A stretch of 7,657 nucleotides of DNA, from assembly GCA_021825225.1 (NCBI GenBank), contig JAKAIH010000118.1, positions 1 to 7,657 on the forward strand, written 5' to 3'. The DNA comes from Pseudomonadota bacterium. Its GTDB lineage: Bacteria; Pseudomonadota; Gammaproteobacteria; Burkholderiales; SG8-39. Below are positions 1-6,606 of this stretch, in pieces. The notes under the pieces were generated by a model, which was not told the DNA's origin, did no database searches, and saw nothing but the letters and a program-made list of their open reading frames with translations. Within the stretch, counting starts at the first letter, position 1. Each line of letters starts with the position of its first letter. The position numbers and the translations under genes are program-made.

Positions 1-1
1 G

Positions 2-436
2 GTAAATGAGCTGATCGCCGAATACTGCGGCGGCATGCAGGACGGGCACGCGTTCTACGCCTACCTGCCAGGCGGCGCCTCGGGCGGCATCCTGCCCGCT
101 TCCATGGGCGACATCCCGCTCGATTTCGACACGCTGCAGCCCTACGGCTGCTTCATCGGTTCGGCCGCGGTGATGATCCTGTCGGATCGGGATCGCGCTA
201 CCGACGCGGCGCGCAATCTGATGCATTTCTTCTCCGAGGAATCCTGCGGCCAGTGCACGCCCTGCCGCGTGGGCACGGCCAAGGCACTTAAGCTGCTGGA
301 TCAGCCGAAGTGGGACCAGGCGCTGCTCAAGGAGCTGTCGCAGGTGATGATGGACGCCTCGATCTGCGGCCTGGGGCAGGCCGCGCCCAATCCGCTGCTC
401 AGCGTGATGAAATACTTTCCGCACGAGCTGGCGTGA
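2..436 (+). CDS. fdsB: NAD-dependent formate dehydrogenase, beta (flavin/Fe-S) subunit, C-terminal part
   Basis: This is the last 144 codons of a NuoF/HoxF/FdsB-type subunit; the start lies outside the window and the frame is open from base 2. Family knowledge: this subunit holds FMN and one [4Fe-4S] cluster and passes electrons from formate oxidation to NAD+ in the cytoplasm. What is seen: a stretch around bases 74-160 containing YLPGGASGG and the following GDIPLDF, matching the part of FdsB/NuoF between the FMN domain and the cluster domain. Next comes the cluster motif ESCGQCTPCRVGT, with Cys codons at 245, 254 and 263, and the fourth ligand in SICGLG (Cys codon at 365), giving CX2CX2CX33C. 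The protein ends normally at TGA. The catalytic subunit gene follows after 22 bases on the same strand, which supports FdsB over NuoF of complex I. A HoxF-type hydrogenase diaphorase is excluded mainly by that neighbour. Confidence 0.93.
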   Translation, partial: VNELIAEYCGGMQDGHAFYAYLPGGASGGILPASMGDIPLDFDTLQPYGCFIGSAAVMILSDRDRATDAARNLMHFFSEESCGQCTPCRVGTAKALKLLDQPKWDQALLKELSQVMMDASICGLGQAAPNPLLSVMKYFPHELA

Positions 437-444
437 GCCTAGGC

Positions 445-450
445 AGGAGG
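445..450 (+). promoter_or_regulatory. Ribosome binding site of fdsA
   Basis: A perfect AGGAGG lies 8 bases before the ATG at 459, in the 22-base gap after fdsB. It fixes the start of the catalytic subunit and suggests strong translation from an fdsBA transcript. Confidence 0.85.
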
Positions 451-458
451 GAAACCCT

Positions 459-3266
459 ATGACTGCAATCAGCAAACAAGAGATCGCCGCGCTGCCGGTG
501 GAGTTCAAACTCAACGGCCAGACCGTGGTCGGCCGCGCCGACGAGACCATCATCCAGACCGCCGCAAACTACGGCATCGACATCCCGCACCTGTGCTACA
601 AGGAAGGGCTGCGCCCCGACGGCAACTGCCGTGCCTGCGTGGTCGAGATCAAGGGCGAGCGCGCGCTCGCGCCCTCCTGCTGCCGCACGCCCCGGGACGG
701 CATGGAAGTCACTACCGACAGCGCGCGCGCCGTGGCGAGCCAGAAAATGGTGCTGGAGCTGCTGCTCTCGGACATGCCCGAACAGTCGTATTCGCCTGTG
801 TCCGAGCTCGCGCACTGGGCGCGGCAGCTGGAAATCGGCAAGCCGCGCTTTGCGCCGCGTGCGCAGCCCGCCGCCGATCTCTCGCACCCGGCCATCGCGG
901 TGAACCTCGACGCCTGCATCCAGTGCACGCGCTGCCTGCGGGCCTGCCGCGAAGAGCAGGTGAACGACGTCATCGGCTACGCCTTGCGCGGCGAGCATGC
1001 GAAGATCGTATTCGATCTCGACGATCCCATGGGCAGCTCGACCTGCGTCGCCTGCGGCGAGTGCGTGCAGGCCTGCCCGACCGGCGCGCTGATGCCCGCG
1101 CGCGGCGCGGCGGCGGTCGTCGCCGACAGGACGGTGGATTCGGTCTGTCCGTTCTGCGGCGTCGGCTGCCAGCTCACCTACCACATCAAGGACGAGAAGA
1201 TCATCCACGTGCAGGGCCGCGACGGCCCGGCCAACCACGGGCGCCTGTGCGTCAAAGGCCGCTACGGCTTCGACTACGCGCATCACCGCCAGCGCCTGAC
1301 CACGCCGCTGATACGCAAGCCGGGCGTGCCCAAGTCCGGGGCTTTCAGCGTCGATCCGGATAATTGGCGCGAGGCTTTCCGCGAGGCGAGCTGGGAAGAG
1401 GCGCTCGAATTCGCGGCCAAGGGCCTGCGCGATATCCGCGATACCTATGGCAAGTACGCGCTGGCGGGCTTCGGCTCGGCCAAGGGCACGAACGAGGAAG
1501 CCTACCTGTTCCAGAAGCTGGTGCGCACCGGCTTCGGCTCGAACAACGTCGACCATTGCACGCGCCTGTGCCACGCGTCCTCGGTGGCTGCGCTGCTCGA
1601 AGGAGTCGGCTCTGGCGCCGTGTCCAACCAGGTGAGCGACGTGCAATACGCGGAGGTGGTGCTGGTGATCGGCTCCAACCCGACGGTCAACCATCCGGTC
1701 GCCGCGACCTGGATCAAGAATGCGGTGAAAAACGGCACCAAGCTGATCATCGCCGATCCGCGTCGCACCGAGTTCGCGCGCCACGCCGCCTATGTGCTGC
1801 AGTTCAAGCCCGACACCGATGTGGCGATGCTCAACGCGCTGATGCACGTGATCGTCACCGAGGGCCTCGCGAACGAGGCCTTCATCCGCGACCGCACCTC
1901 CGGCTACGAGGCGCTGGCGGAGAACGTGAAGAATTACAGCCCGGAGAAGATGGCGCCGATCTGCGGCATCCCGGCCCAGACCCTGCGCGAAGTCGCGCGC
2001 CTGTACGCGAGCTCGAAAGGATCGATGATCCTGTGGGGCATGGGCATATCGCAGCACGTGCACGGTACCGACAACGCGCGCTGCCTGATTGCGCTTGCGC
2101 TCATGACCGGCCAGATCGGCCGGCGCGGCACCGGACTGCATCCCCTGCGCGGCCAGAACAACGTGCAGGGCGCGTCCGATTCCGGGCTGATCCCGATGAT
2201 GTATCCGAATTACCAGCGCGTCGACAATCCGGAGGCGCAGAAGCGCTTTGCGAAGCTGTGGGGCAAGGCGGATCTCGACCCCAAGCCCGGGCTCACCGTG
2301 GTCGAAATCATGCACGCGGCGAAGAAGAAGGAAATCCGCGGCATGTACGTCATGGGGGAGAACCCGGCCATGTCGGACCCGGACCTCGACCATGCGCGCG
2401 ACGCGCTCGCCGCGCTCGACCACCTCGTGGTGCAGGATATCTTCCTCACCGAGACGGCGTATCTTGCCGACGTCGTGCTGCCCGCGACTGCCTGGCCGGA
2501 AAAGGACGGTACCGTGAGCAACACCGACCGCATGGTGCAGCTGGGCAGGAAGGCGGTGAATCCGCCGGGCGAAGCCCGGGAAGACCTGTGGATCATCCAG
2601 GAACTCGCCAGGCGCATCGGCCTCGACTGGAATTACCGCCACGTATCCGAAGTGTTCGTGGAAATGCGCGCGGGCATGGACACCATCAGCGGCATTACCT
2701 GGGAGAGGCTGGAGCGCGACTCCGCCGTGACCTATCCCTGCGTGCAGGAGGGCGACCCGGGGCAGTCGGTGGTGTTCACGGAGGTGTTCCCGACGGCCAC
2801 CGGGCGCGCCAGGTTCGTTCCTGCCGACCTGATTTCCGCGGACGAGCAACCGGATGCGAACTACCCCATGGTGCTGATCACCGGCCGGCAGCTGGAGCAC
2901 TGGCACACGGGGGCGATGACGCGCCGCTCCGGCGTGCTCGACGCGATCGAGCCCGAACCAGTGGCTTCGTTCCATCCGCTGGATCTGGACGCGCACGGCG
3001 TGCTGCCGGGCGACGTGGTGACCGTGGCTTCGCGCCGCGGCAGCATCTCGCTGTATGCGCGCGCCGATGCCGGCACCCCCAGGGGCGCGGTGTTCATCCC
3101 GTTCTGCTATTACGAGGCGGCGGCGAACAAGCTGACCAACCCGGTGCTCGACCCGTTCGGCAAGATCCCCGAGTTCAAGTACTGCGCGGTGAAAGTCAAA
3201 AAAGGCGGGCCGGTGCCGGTGCATTCCAGTTTCGGCGGCGGCGCCACGCTGGCAGCGGCGCGCTAG
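459..3266 (+). CDS. fdsA: NAD-dependent formate dehydrogenase, alpha (catalytic Mo/W) subunit
   Basis: A 935-residue catalytic subunit that oxidises formate to CO2 at a bis-pterin Mo or W centre and feeds electrons through Fe-S clusters to FdsB; it can run in reverse in some family members. Domains seen: an N-terminal [2Fe-2S] ferredoxin domain (Cys46, 57, 60 and 74 or 75); two ferredoxin-like [4Fe-4S] motifs (Cys153/156/159/163 and Cys196/199/202/206); the molybdopterin-oxidoreductase [4Fe-4S] motif (Cys230/233/237/264); the large pterin-binding domain (about 280-745); and a C-terminal dinucleotide-binding domain (about 800-915). The active site is RLCHASS with Cys371-His372, a Cys and not a Sec enzyme. 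Arg564 in LRGQNNVQGA lies 193 residues later, the same spacing as Sec140 to Arg333 in E. coli FdhH. There is no Cys from residue 76 to 152, so the His/Cys3 cluster motif of NuoG is missing. Mo versus W cannot be told. The start is set by AGGAGG 8 bases upstream. Confidence 0.95.
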   Translation: MTAISKQEIAALPVEFKLNGQTVVGRADETIIQTAANYGIDIPHLCYKEGLRPDGNCRACVVEIKGERALAPSCCRTPRDGMEVTTDSARAVASQKMVLELLLSDMPEQSYSPVSELAHWARQLEIGKPRFAPRAQPAADLSHPAIAVNLDACIQCTRCLRACREEQVNDVIGYALRGEHAKIVFDLDDPMGSSTCVACGECVQACPTGALMPARGAAAVVADRTVDSVCPFCGVGCQLTYHIKDEKIIHVQGRDGPANHGRLCVKGRYGFDYAHHRQRLTTPLIRKPGVPKSGAFSVDPDNWREAFREASWEEALEFAAKGLRDIRDTYGKYALAGFGSAKGTNEEAYLFQKLVRTGFGSNNVDHCTRLCHASSVAALLEGVGSGAVSNQVSDVQYAEVVLVIGSNPTVNHPVAATWIKNAVKNGTKLIIADPRRTEFARHAAYVLQFKPDTDVAMLNALMHVIVTEGLANEAFIRDRTSGYEALAENVKNYSPEKMAPICGIPAQTLREVARLYASSKGSMILWGMGISQHVHGTDNARCLIALALMTGQIGRRGTGLHPLRGQNNVQGASDSGLIPMMYPNYQRVDNPEAQKRFAKLWGKADLDPKPGLTVVEIMHAAKKKEIRGMYVMGENPAMSDPDLDHARDALAALDHLVVQDIFLTETAYLADVVLPATAWPEKDGTVSNTDRMVQLGRKAVNPPGEAREDLWIIQELARRIGLDWNYRHVSEVFVEMRAGMDTISGITWERLERDSAVTYPCVQEGDPGQSVVFTEVFPTATGRARFVPADLISADEQPDANYPMVLITGRQLEHWHTGAMTRRSGVLDAIEPEPVASFHPLDLDAHGVLPGDVVTVASRRGSISLYARADAGTPRGAVFIPFCYYEAAANKLTNPVLDPFGKIPEFKYCAVKVKKGGPVPVHSSFGGGATLAAAR

Positions 3267-3292
3267 CGCGGCGCCAGCGCGCTTCGAGCGCG
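3259..3292 (+). repeat. Two adjacent inverted repeats at the end of fdsA
   Basis: The fdsA stop TAG (3264-3266) sits inside a perfect 12-base palindrome, CGCGCTAGCGCG (3259-3270). Eight bases later the same arms recur as CGCGCT-TCG-AGCGCG (3278-3292), a 6-bp stem with a 3-base loop. Neither is followed by a T run, so they are not standard intrinsic terminators. They could fold in the mRNA just upstream of the oxygenase ribosome binding site (GGAG at 3297-3300) or slow RNase decay of fdsA mRNA. In such GC-rich DNA chance is a real alternative. Confidence 0.4.
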
Positions 3293-3296
3293 GACC

Positions 3297-3300
3297 GGAG
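3297..3300 (+). promoter_or_regulatory. Ribosome binding site of the 2OG oxygenase gene
   Basis: GGAG lies 8 bases before the ATG at 3309, in a 42-base gap. It supports this start, and the short gap suggests read-through from fdsA. Confidence 0.55.
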
Positions 3301-3308
3301 TCAGGGAA

Positions 3309-3974
3309 ATGGCTGAAGGGCCCTACGCGAAAGAGCGCTTGCTGAAGAAATACGAGGCCGAGGCGCGCGTCTGCGCGAGCGCGCAGGGCGATCCGGCGCT
3401 CGACTTCTATTCCCCCTTCGGCCCGATGATAGCCAAGACCCGCCTGCCCGAGGCGCTCATCCGGCGCATCAATGCCTATGCCGACGGCGTGGTTTGCGCC
3501 GGCAAAGCGATGGAATTCCTGCTGCCCGACAGCCTGATTGCGCAAGGAGGCGAGGACTCACTGACGCAGCACACCGCGCGCCTGGTCCGGCGCTATGTCG
3601 CGGGGATGGAGGGCAGCCAAGTCGAGCGGGTGGAGTTCGAAGTCTTCTGGATCGTCAGCCAGTATGCGGGCACGCCCAGCCCGGTTCACTTTCATTCCGC
3701 CGACATATCGGGCGTGCTCTATCTGAAGGTTCCGCAGATCGAGGCGCAGGAGGAGGCAAAGAGCTATATTTCCGGCAGGCAGGCCGGATACATCAATTTC
3801 CTCATCGGCGGAAAGCAGCGCTTCTCCAAGTCGCTGATCAGCTTCAAACCGCAGGTGGGCGACTTCTACCTGTTTCCCGGATGGCTGCTGCACGGTGCCG
3901 AGCCGTTTCGCGGCAGCGGCGAACGCAGGTCGATGGCCTTCAACGCCAGCCTTGCCGGCGCGGCGCCGGGCTAG
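3309..3974 (+). CDS. Putative 2OG-Fe(II) oxygenase (TIGR02466/PF13759-like)
   Basis: A 221-residue protein, probably a cytoplasmic non-haem iron, 2-oxoglutarate-dependent oxygenase; no signal peptide or membrane segment is seen. Evidence: the C-terminal half has the pattern of this family, with PVHFHSADISGVLYL (His127, His129, Asp132 as candidate iron ligands), then GDFYLFPGWLLHG (His195 as the distal ligand) and ERRSMAFN (Arg206 or Arg207 as candidate 2OG-carboxylate contact). Which of His127/His129 and Asp132 bind iron is inferred from the general HX(D/E)...H pattern. The N-terminal half (about 1-105) is helical and polar with no clear motif. It starts 42 bases after fdsA with a good ribosome binding site, so it is probably transcribed with the formate dehydrogenase genes. 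It converges on the halogenase gene, sharing CTAG as stop. The substrate is unknown; it could hydroxylate a small molecule or peptide made by the neighbouring halogenase locus, or be unrelated to it. Confidence 0.78.
   Translation: MAEGPYAKERLLKKYEAEARVCASAQGDPALDFYSPFGPMIAKTRLPEALIRRINAYADGVVCAGKAMEFLLPDSLIAQGGEDSLTQHTARLVRRYVAGMEGSQVERVEFEVFWIVSQYAGTPSPVHFHSADISGVLYLKVPQIEAQEEAKSYISGRQAGYINFLIGGKQRFSKSLISFKPQVGDFYLFPGWLLHGAEPFRGSGERRSMAFNASLAGAAPG
3955..3969. repeat. GC-only hairpin at the convergent gene ends
   Basis: CCGGCG-CGG-CGCCGG forms a perfect 6-bp stem with a 3-base loop inside the last codons of the oxygenase gene and just past the halogenase stop. It could pause RNA polymerase coming from either side, but no T run follows on either strand. 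Chance in GC-rich coding sequence is possible. Confidence 0.25.
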
Positions 3975-5515
3975 CGCGCGTTCGGGGCTTGCATCGCGTT
4001 CACGGCGGCAATCAAATCCGCATGATCGGGCAGGGCCTGCGCCAGGGCCAGGTTGCGGGTTTTGATCGTTTCCATTATCCGGCGCGCCTTGCCTTCGTCC
4101 ACCTGATCCGCCATCGCGTGGTGGTTGCGCGGCAGGCGGCCGAAACCCGCGGCGATCGAATAAAAACTGGGCTCGCGGAACAGGGATCGGTTTTGCCAGT
4201 CCACGATTCCCGTCTGATCGTAATAGTCCAGCGTCTGCGCAAGCGAGTCGGGCGGGCGGGCGTTCCGGTTGGCAATCCAGAACTCGCTGTCGTCGCGCTG
4301 GTTGAGCAGGTAGTGCAGCACGATGAAATCGCGCACCTGCTCGAATTCGCCGGCGATCTGTGCGTTGTAATGGCGGATCAGGGCCGGGTTGAAATCCGTG
4401 TCCGGGAAATGATCGAGCAGCATCTCCACGCCTTTCTGGATCAGGAAGATCCCGGTGGATTCCAGCGGTTCGAGGAAGCCCGCCGCGAGGCCGATCGATA
4501 CGCAGTTCCCGACCCAGAAATTCCCGCGGCGGCCGACGCGCATGCGCAAATGCCTCGGGTCGCACTGGTCCGGATCCAGTCCGGCGTGCGCGATCAGTTC
4601 TTCGGTCGCCCGGTCTTGCGCAAGGAAACGGCTGGAATAGACGTAGCCGCTGCCGGTGCGCTGGCTCAGCGGAATTTTCCAGGCCCAGCCGGCGCCGAGC
4701 GCGGTGGCCTGCGTATAGGGGGGCATCGGCCCTTCGCGCGGGAGCGGCAATACCACCGCGCGGTCGCAAAGCAAGTGCCCGGACCAGTCGATATACGGGT
4801 CACCCAATGCCTTTTCGATCAGCAGTCCGGAAAAGCCGCTGCAGTCGATGTACAAATCGGCTGCGAGCGCGCCGTGCTCTTTGGTTTCGACGCATTTGAT
4901 GCAGCCGCGCTCGTCCAGCCTGACATTGAGCACTTCGTCGACCAGATGATGCACGCCGCGCCTGGTCGCGAAACCGGCGAGATAGGCGGCGAATGCGCTT
5001 GCGTCCAGGTGATAGGCGTAGGCGCCCTGCTGCATGAGCGCCGAGGCGTCGTGCAGCGTGCGCGGCGCGCGGTTCATGTCGCCGAGCAGCGCCTGCAGCG
5101 AGTAGGAACTATAGGCGCTGGCGTCGAGCCCGGCGCGCCGGTTCCTGAGCCAGTGGTGAAACAGCGGCAGGCCTTCCACCGCTGGCGCGCCTACGTATCC
5201 GAACGGATGCCAGACCGGATTTTCGCCAGGGCCGCGTGGATCGCCACGGCGATTCCAATCGATGAATTTAATGCCGAGTTTGTAGGTGGCGTGGCATTGG
5301 CGCAGGAATTCGTCCTCGTTGATTTCCATCAGGCGCAGGAACGCGACCAGGGGCGGGACGGTCGCTTCGCCCACGCCTATGGTGCCCAGCGTCGCAGATT
5401 CGACCAGCGTGATGCTGCATCTTGCGGGATGGAGGAATTTGTTGAGGAAGGACGCCGCGATCCAGCCGCCGGTGCCGCCGCCCACGATGAGGATTTTCTT
5501 GATGGAATCTGCCAT
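3971..5515 (-). CDS. Flavin-dependent halogenase, tryptophan halogenase family
   Basis: A 514-residue halogenase (family PF04820; PrnA and RebH are about 530-540 residues). Such enzymes use FADH2 from a partner flavin reductase, O2 and chloride or bromide to make HOX, which halogenates an electron-rich ring. Seen: the FAD motif GGGTGGW at 12-18 (GGGTAGW is more usual); catalytic Lys79 in YKLGIKF, the same number as in PrnA/RebH; WAWKIP at 277-282, the signature WxWxIP; and LEPLESTGI with Glu352-Ser353, matching PrnA Glu346 and the halide site. All catalytic residues are intact. The residues that hold the amino and carboxyl groups of free tryptophan in PrnA are not obvious near 430-455, so the substrate may be an indole, a phenol, pyrrole or peptide. 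The ATG at 5515 gives a normal N-terminus just before the FAD motif; upstream only a weak GAG is seen as ribosome binding site. Divergent from the methyltransferase gene, 56 bases away. Confidence 0.93.
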   Translation of the reverse strand: MADSIKKILIVGGGTGGWIAASFLNKFLHPARCSITLVESATLGTIGVGEATVPPLVAFLRLMEINEDEFLRQCHATYKLGIKFIDWNRRGDPRGPGENPVWHPFGYVGAPAVEGLPLFHHWLRNRRAGLDASAYSSYSLQALLGDMNRAPRTLHDASALMQQGAYAYHLDASAFAAYLAGFATRRGVHHLVDEVLNVRLDERGCIKCVETKEHGALAADLYIDCSGFSGLLIEKALGDPYIDWSGHLLCDRAVVLPLPREGPMPPYTQATALGAGWAWKIPLSQRTGSGYVYSSRFLAQDRATEELIAHAGLDPDQCDPRHLRMRVGRRGNFWVGNCVSIGLAAGFLEPLESTGIFLIQKGVEMLLDHFPDTDFNPALIRHYNAQIAGEFEQVRDFIVLHYLLNQRDDSEFWIANRNARPPDSLAQTLDYYDQTGIVDWQNRSLFREPSFYSIAAGFGRLPRNHHAMADQVDEGKARRIMETIKTRNLALAQALPDHADLIAAVNAMQAPNAR

Positions 5516-5552
5516 GGACTCAATAATAGCAACGCACGCGGGTTCGGGGTTC

Positions 5553-5563
5553 CTTGAATCAAG
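5553..5563. promoter_or_regulatory. Short palindrome, possible operator
   Basis: CTTGAATCAAG is an inverted repeat with 5-base arms around one central base. It lies in the divergent gap and touches the methyltransferase ribosome binding site. A regulator bound here could affect both directions, but the repeat is short and no second copy is seen in the window. Confidence 0.25.
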
Positions 5564-5569
5564 AGGGAG
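5562..5569 (+). promoter_or_regulatory. Ribosome binding site of the methyltransferase gene
   Basis: AGAGGGAG lies 2 bases before the ATG at 5572, with its GAGG core at a spacing of 5. It decides the start: the in-frame TTG at 5554 has no ribosome binding site of similar quality and would put the palindrome inside the gene. Confidence 0.7.
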
Positions 5570-5571
5570 CG

Positions 5572-6606
5572 ATGGGCGCATCTGAGCGCAGGCGGGAATT
5601 GGGCTATCTGTGCGTCGACGATTTCGTCCGCGATGCGGTCGGCGCGCGCGCGCTGGCTGGCGCCTTCGAACTGGGCCTCGTCGACCGGCTGCAGCAGCAG
5701 TCTTGTACCCATGCCGAGCTGGCCGAGCGCTCGCGCCTGGACGGACGCGGGCTGCGCCTGCTGCTCGGCCTGCTCCATGCCAACCGCGTCGTCGAGCAGG
5801 CCGAGGGCCGGGTGCGGCTCGCCGCGCCTTTCGCCGCGGCGCTGCAATACCGGGATTTGCTCGAGGCAAAACTGGATTTCACCGCTATCGTGGCGCCGGA
5901 TTTCCTCGAGTCGTTCACCGCGCTGCTGGTCGACCCGGAGCGTTTTTTCAGCACGGCCAAGGTGTTCGAACTGTTTGCCTACCAGCGCTGCTTCGAACCG
6001 AGCGCGGACAACTATGCCAATACCGCGCGCTGGATGCGGATTACCACGGCGCTGACGAAATACGAATCCGCCGTGTGCCTGGAACGGCACGATTTCTCGC
6101 GCTACGCGCGCATGCTGGACGTAGGCGGGAACAGCGGCGAATTCGCGCTGAGAGTCTGCAAAAGGCATCCCGGCATCCGCGCCACGGTCTATGATCTGCC
6201 ACTGGTATGCGATATCGGCGCCGGGCATGTCGGCGCCGAGCCCGAGGCCGGCAGGATCGCGTTCGTCAAGGCGGATGCTGCCGGCGGCGCCCTGCCGCCG
6301 GGCCACGACCTGGTGACGTTCAAGTCGATGCTGCACGACTGGCCCGACGCCGGGATGCGGCAATTTCTCGCGCGCGCCTACAGGGCGCTGGACCCGGGCG
6401 GGACCTTGCTCATATTCGAGCGCAGCCTGATCGAGATTGGTGAAGCGCAGCTGCCGTATTCGCTGATTCCGCTGCTGCTGTTTTTTCGCTCCTATCGTTC
6501 GCCCGAGGACTATGCGAGCAGTCTGGAGGATGCGGGCTTCCGCGGGATTCGCTTCGAGATGATCGATCTGGACATGCCATTCATGCTGGTCAGCGCCAGG
6601 AAATGA
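5572..6606 (+). CDS. SAM-dependent O-methyltransferase (plant COMT/antibiotic type, PF00891)
   Basis: A 344-residue cytoplasmic methyltransferase, a normal length for this family, which acts as a dimer and usually methylates hydroxyl groups of aromatic or polyketide products. Seen: an N-terminal winged-helix-like dimerisation region (about 15-90) starting FVRDAVGARALAGAFELG and including the stretch AELAERSRLDGRGLRLLL; SAM motif I MLDVGGNSGEF at 181-191; the acidic ribose-binding loop VYDLP at 206-210; and FKSMLHDWPD at 250-259, where His255 fits the general base of COMT-type enzymes. This is followed by the family block RALDPGGTLLIFE at 271-283. All expected motifs are present, so it should be active. 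It is the first gene of the + strand unit and overlaps the next gene by ATGA. The natural substrate is not shown; the halogenase product is an attractive guess, since halogenated aromatics are often O-methylated. Confidence 0.9.
   Translation: MGASERRRELGYLCVDDFVRDAVGARALAGAFELGLVDRLQQQSCTHAELAERSRLDGRGLRLLLGLLHANRVVEQAEGRVRLAAPFAAALQYRDLLEAKLDFTAIVAPDFLESFTALLVDPERFFSTAKVFELFAYQRCFEPSADNYANTARWMRITTALTKYESAVCLERHDFSRYARMLDVGGNSGEFALRVCKRHPGIRATVYDLPLVCDIGAGHVGAEPEAGRIAFVKADAAGGALPPGHDLVTFKSMLHDWPDAGMRQFLARAYRALDPGGTLLIFERSLIEIGEAQLPYSLIPLLLFFRSYRSPEDYASSLEDAGFRGIRFEMIDLDMPFMLVSARK

Larger units (their letters stand above)
5516..5571. promoter_or_regulatory. Divergent promoter region between halogenase and methyltransferase genes
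   Basis: These 56 bases must hold the start signals of both divergent units unless promoters lie inside the genes. On the - strand a TATTAT hexamer (5523-5528) ends 7 bases before the halogenase ATG, which would give an almost leaderless transcript; no good -35 is found at 16-18 bases. On the + strand I see no convincing -10/-35 pair. The role is inferred from the gene layout. Confidence 0.4.

Noticed and set aside
1364..3316. A 650-codon + strand frame inside fdsA
   Set aside because: It is a frame-shifted shadow with Arg-rich low-complexity translation; the fdsA frame carries all cofactor motifs.
399..3545. A 1048-codon open frame on the - strand opposite fdsA
   Set aside because: It covers a gene with unambiguous motifs, its translation is rich in Arg, His, Ala and Gly without any recognisable domain, and long antisense frames are common in GC-rich genes.
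3955..3969. Bidirectional intrinsic terminator between the convergent genes
   Set aside because: The stem is real, but no T run follows on either strand; it is listed only as a hairpin.
3558..4769. A second - strand frame overlapping the halogenase and oxygenase genes
   Set aside because: It has a Pro/Arg-rich translation without domains and is out of frame with the conserved halogenase motifs. It is not a sign of a frameshift, because the halogenase frame is intact throughout.
3494..5557. A 687-codon open frame on the + strand opposite the halogenase
   Set aside because: It is the antisense shadow of the halogenase gene; its composition is unnatural and it has no motifs.
5554..5571. TTG start for the methyltransferase
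   Set aside because: The ATG at 5572 has a much better placed ribosome binding site, AGAGGGAG.
5516..5869. Extension of the halogenase frame upstream of the ATG at 5515
   Set aside because: The frame is open, but the added residues are Arg/Ala/Pro-rich, overlap the methyltransferase coding sequence, and the ATG at 5515 already places the FAD motif at the usual distance from the N-terminus.
5377..6363. A 328-codon - strand frame over the methyltransferase gene
   Set aside because: It is opposite a gene with clear SAM motifs and contains only shadow-like sequence.
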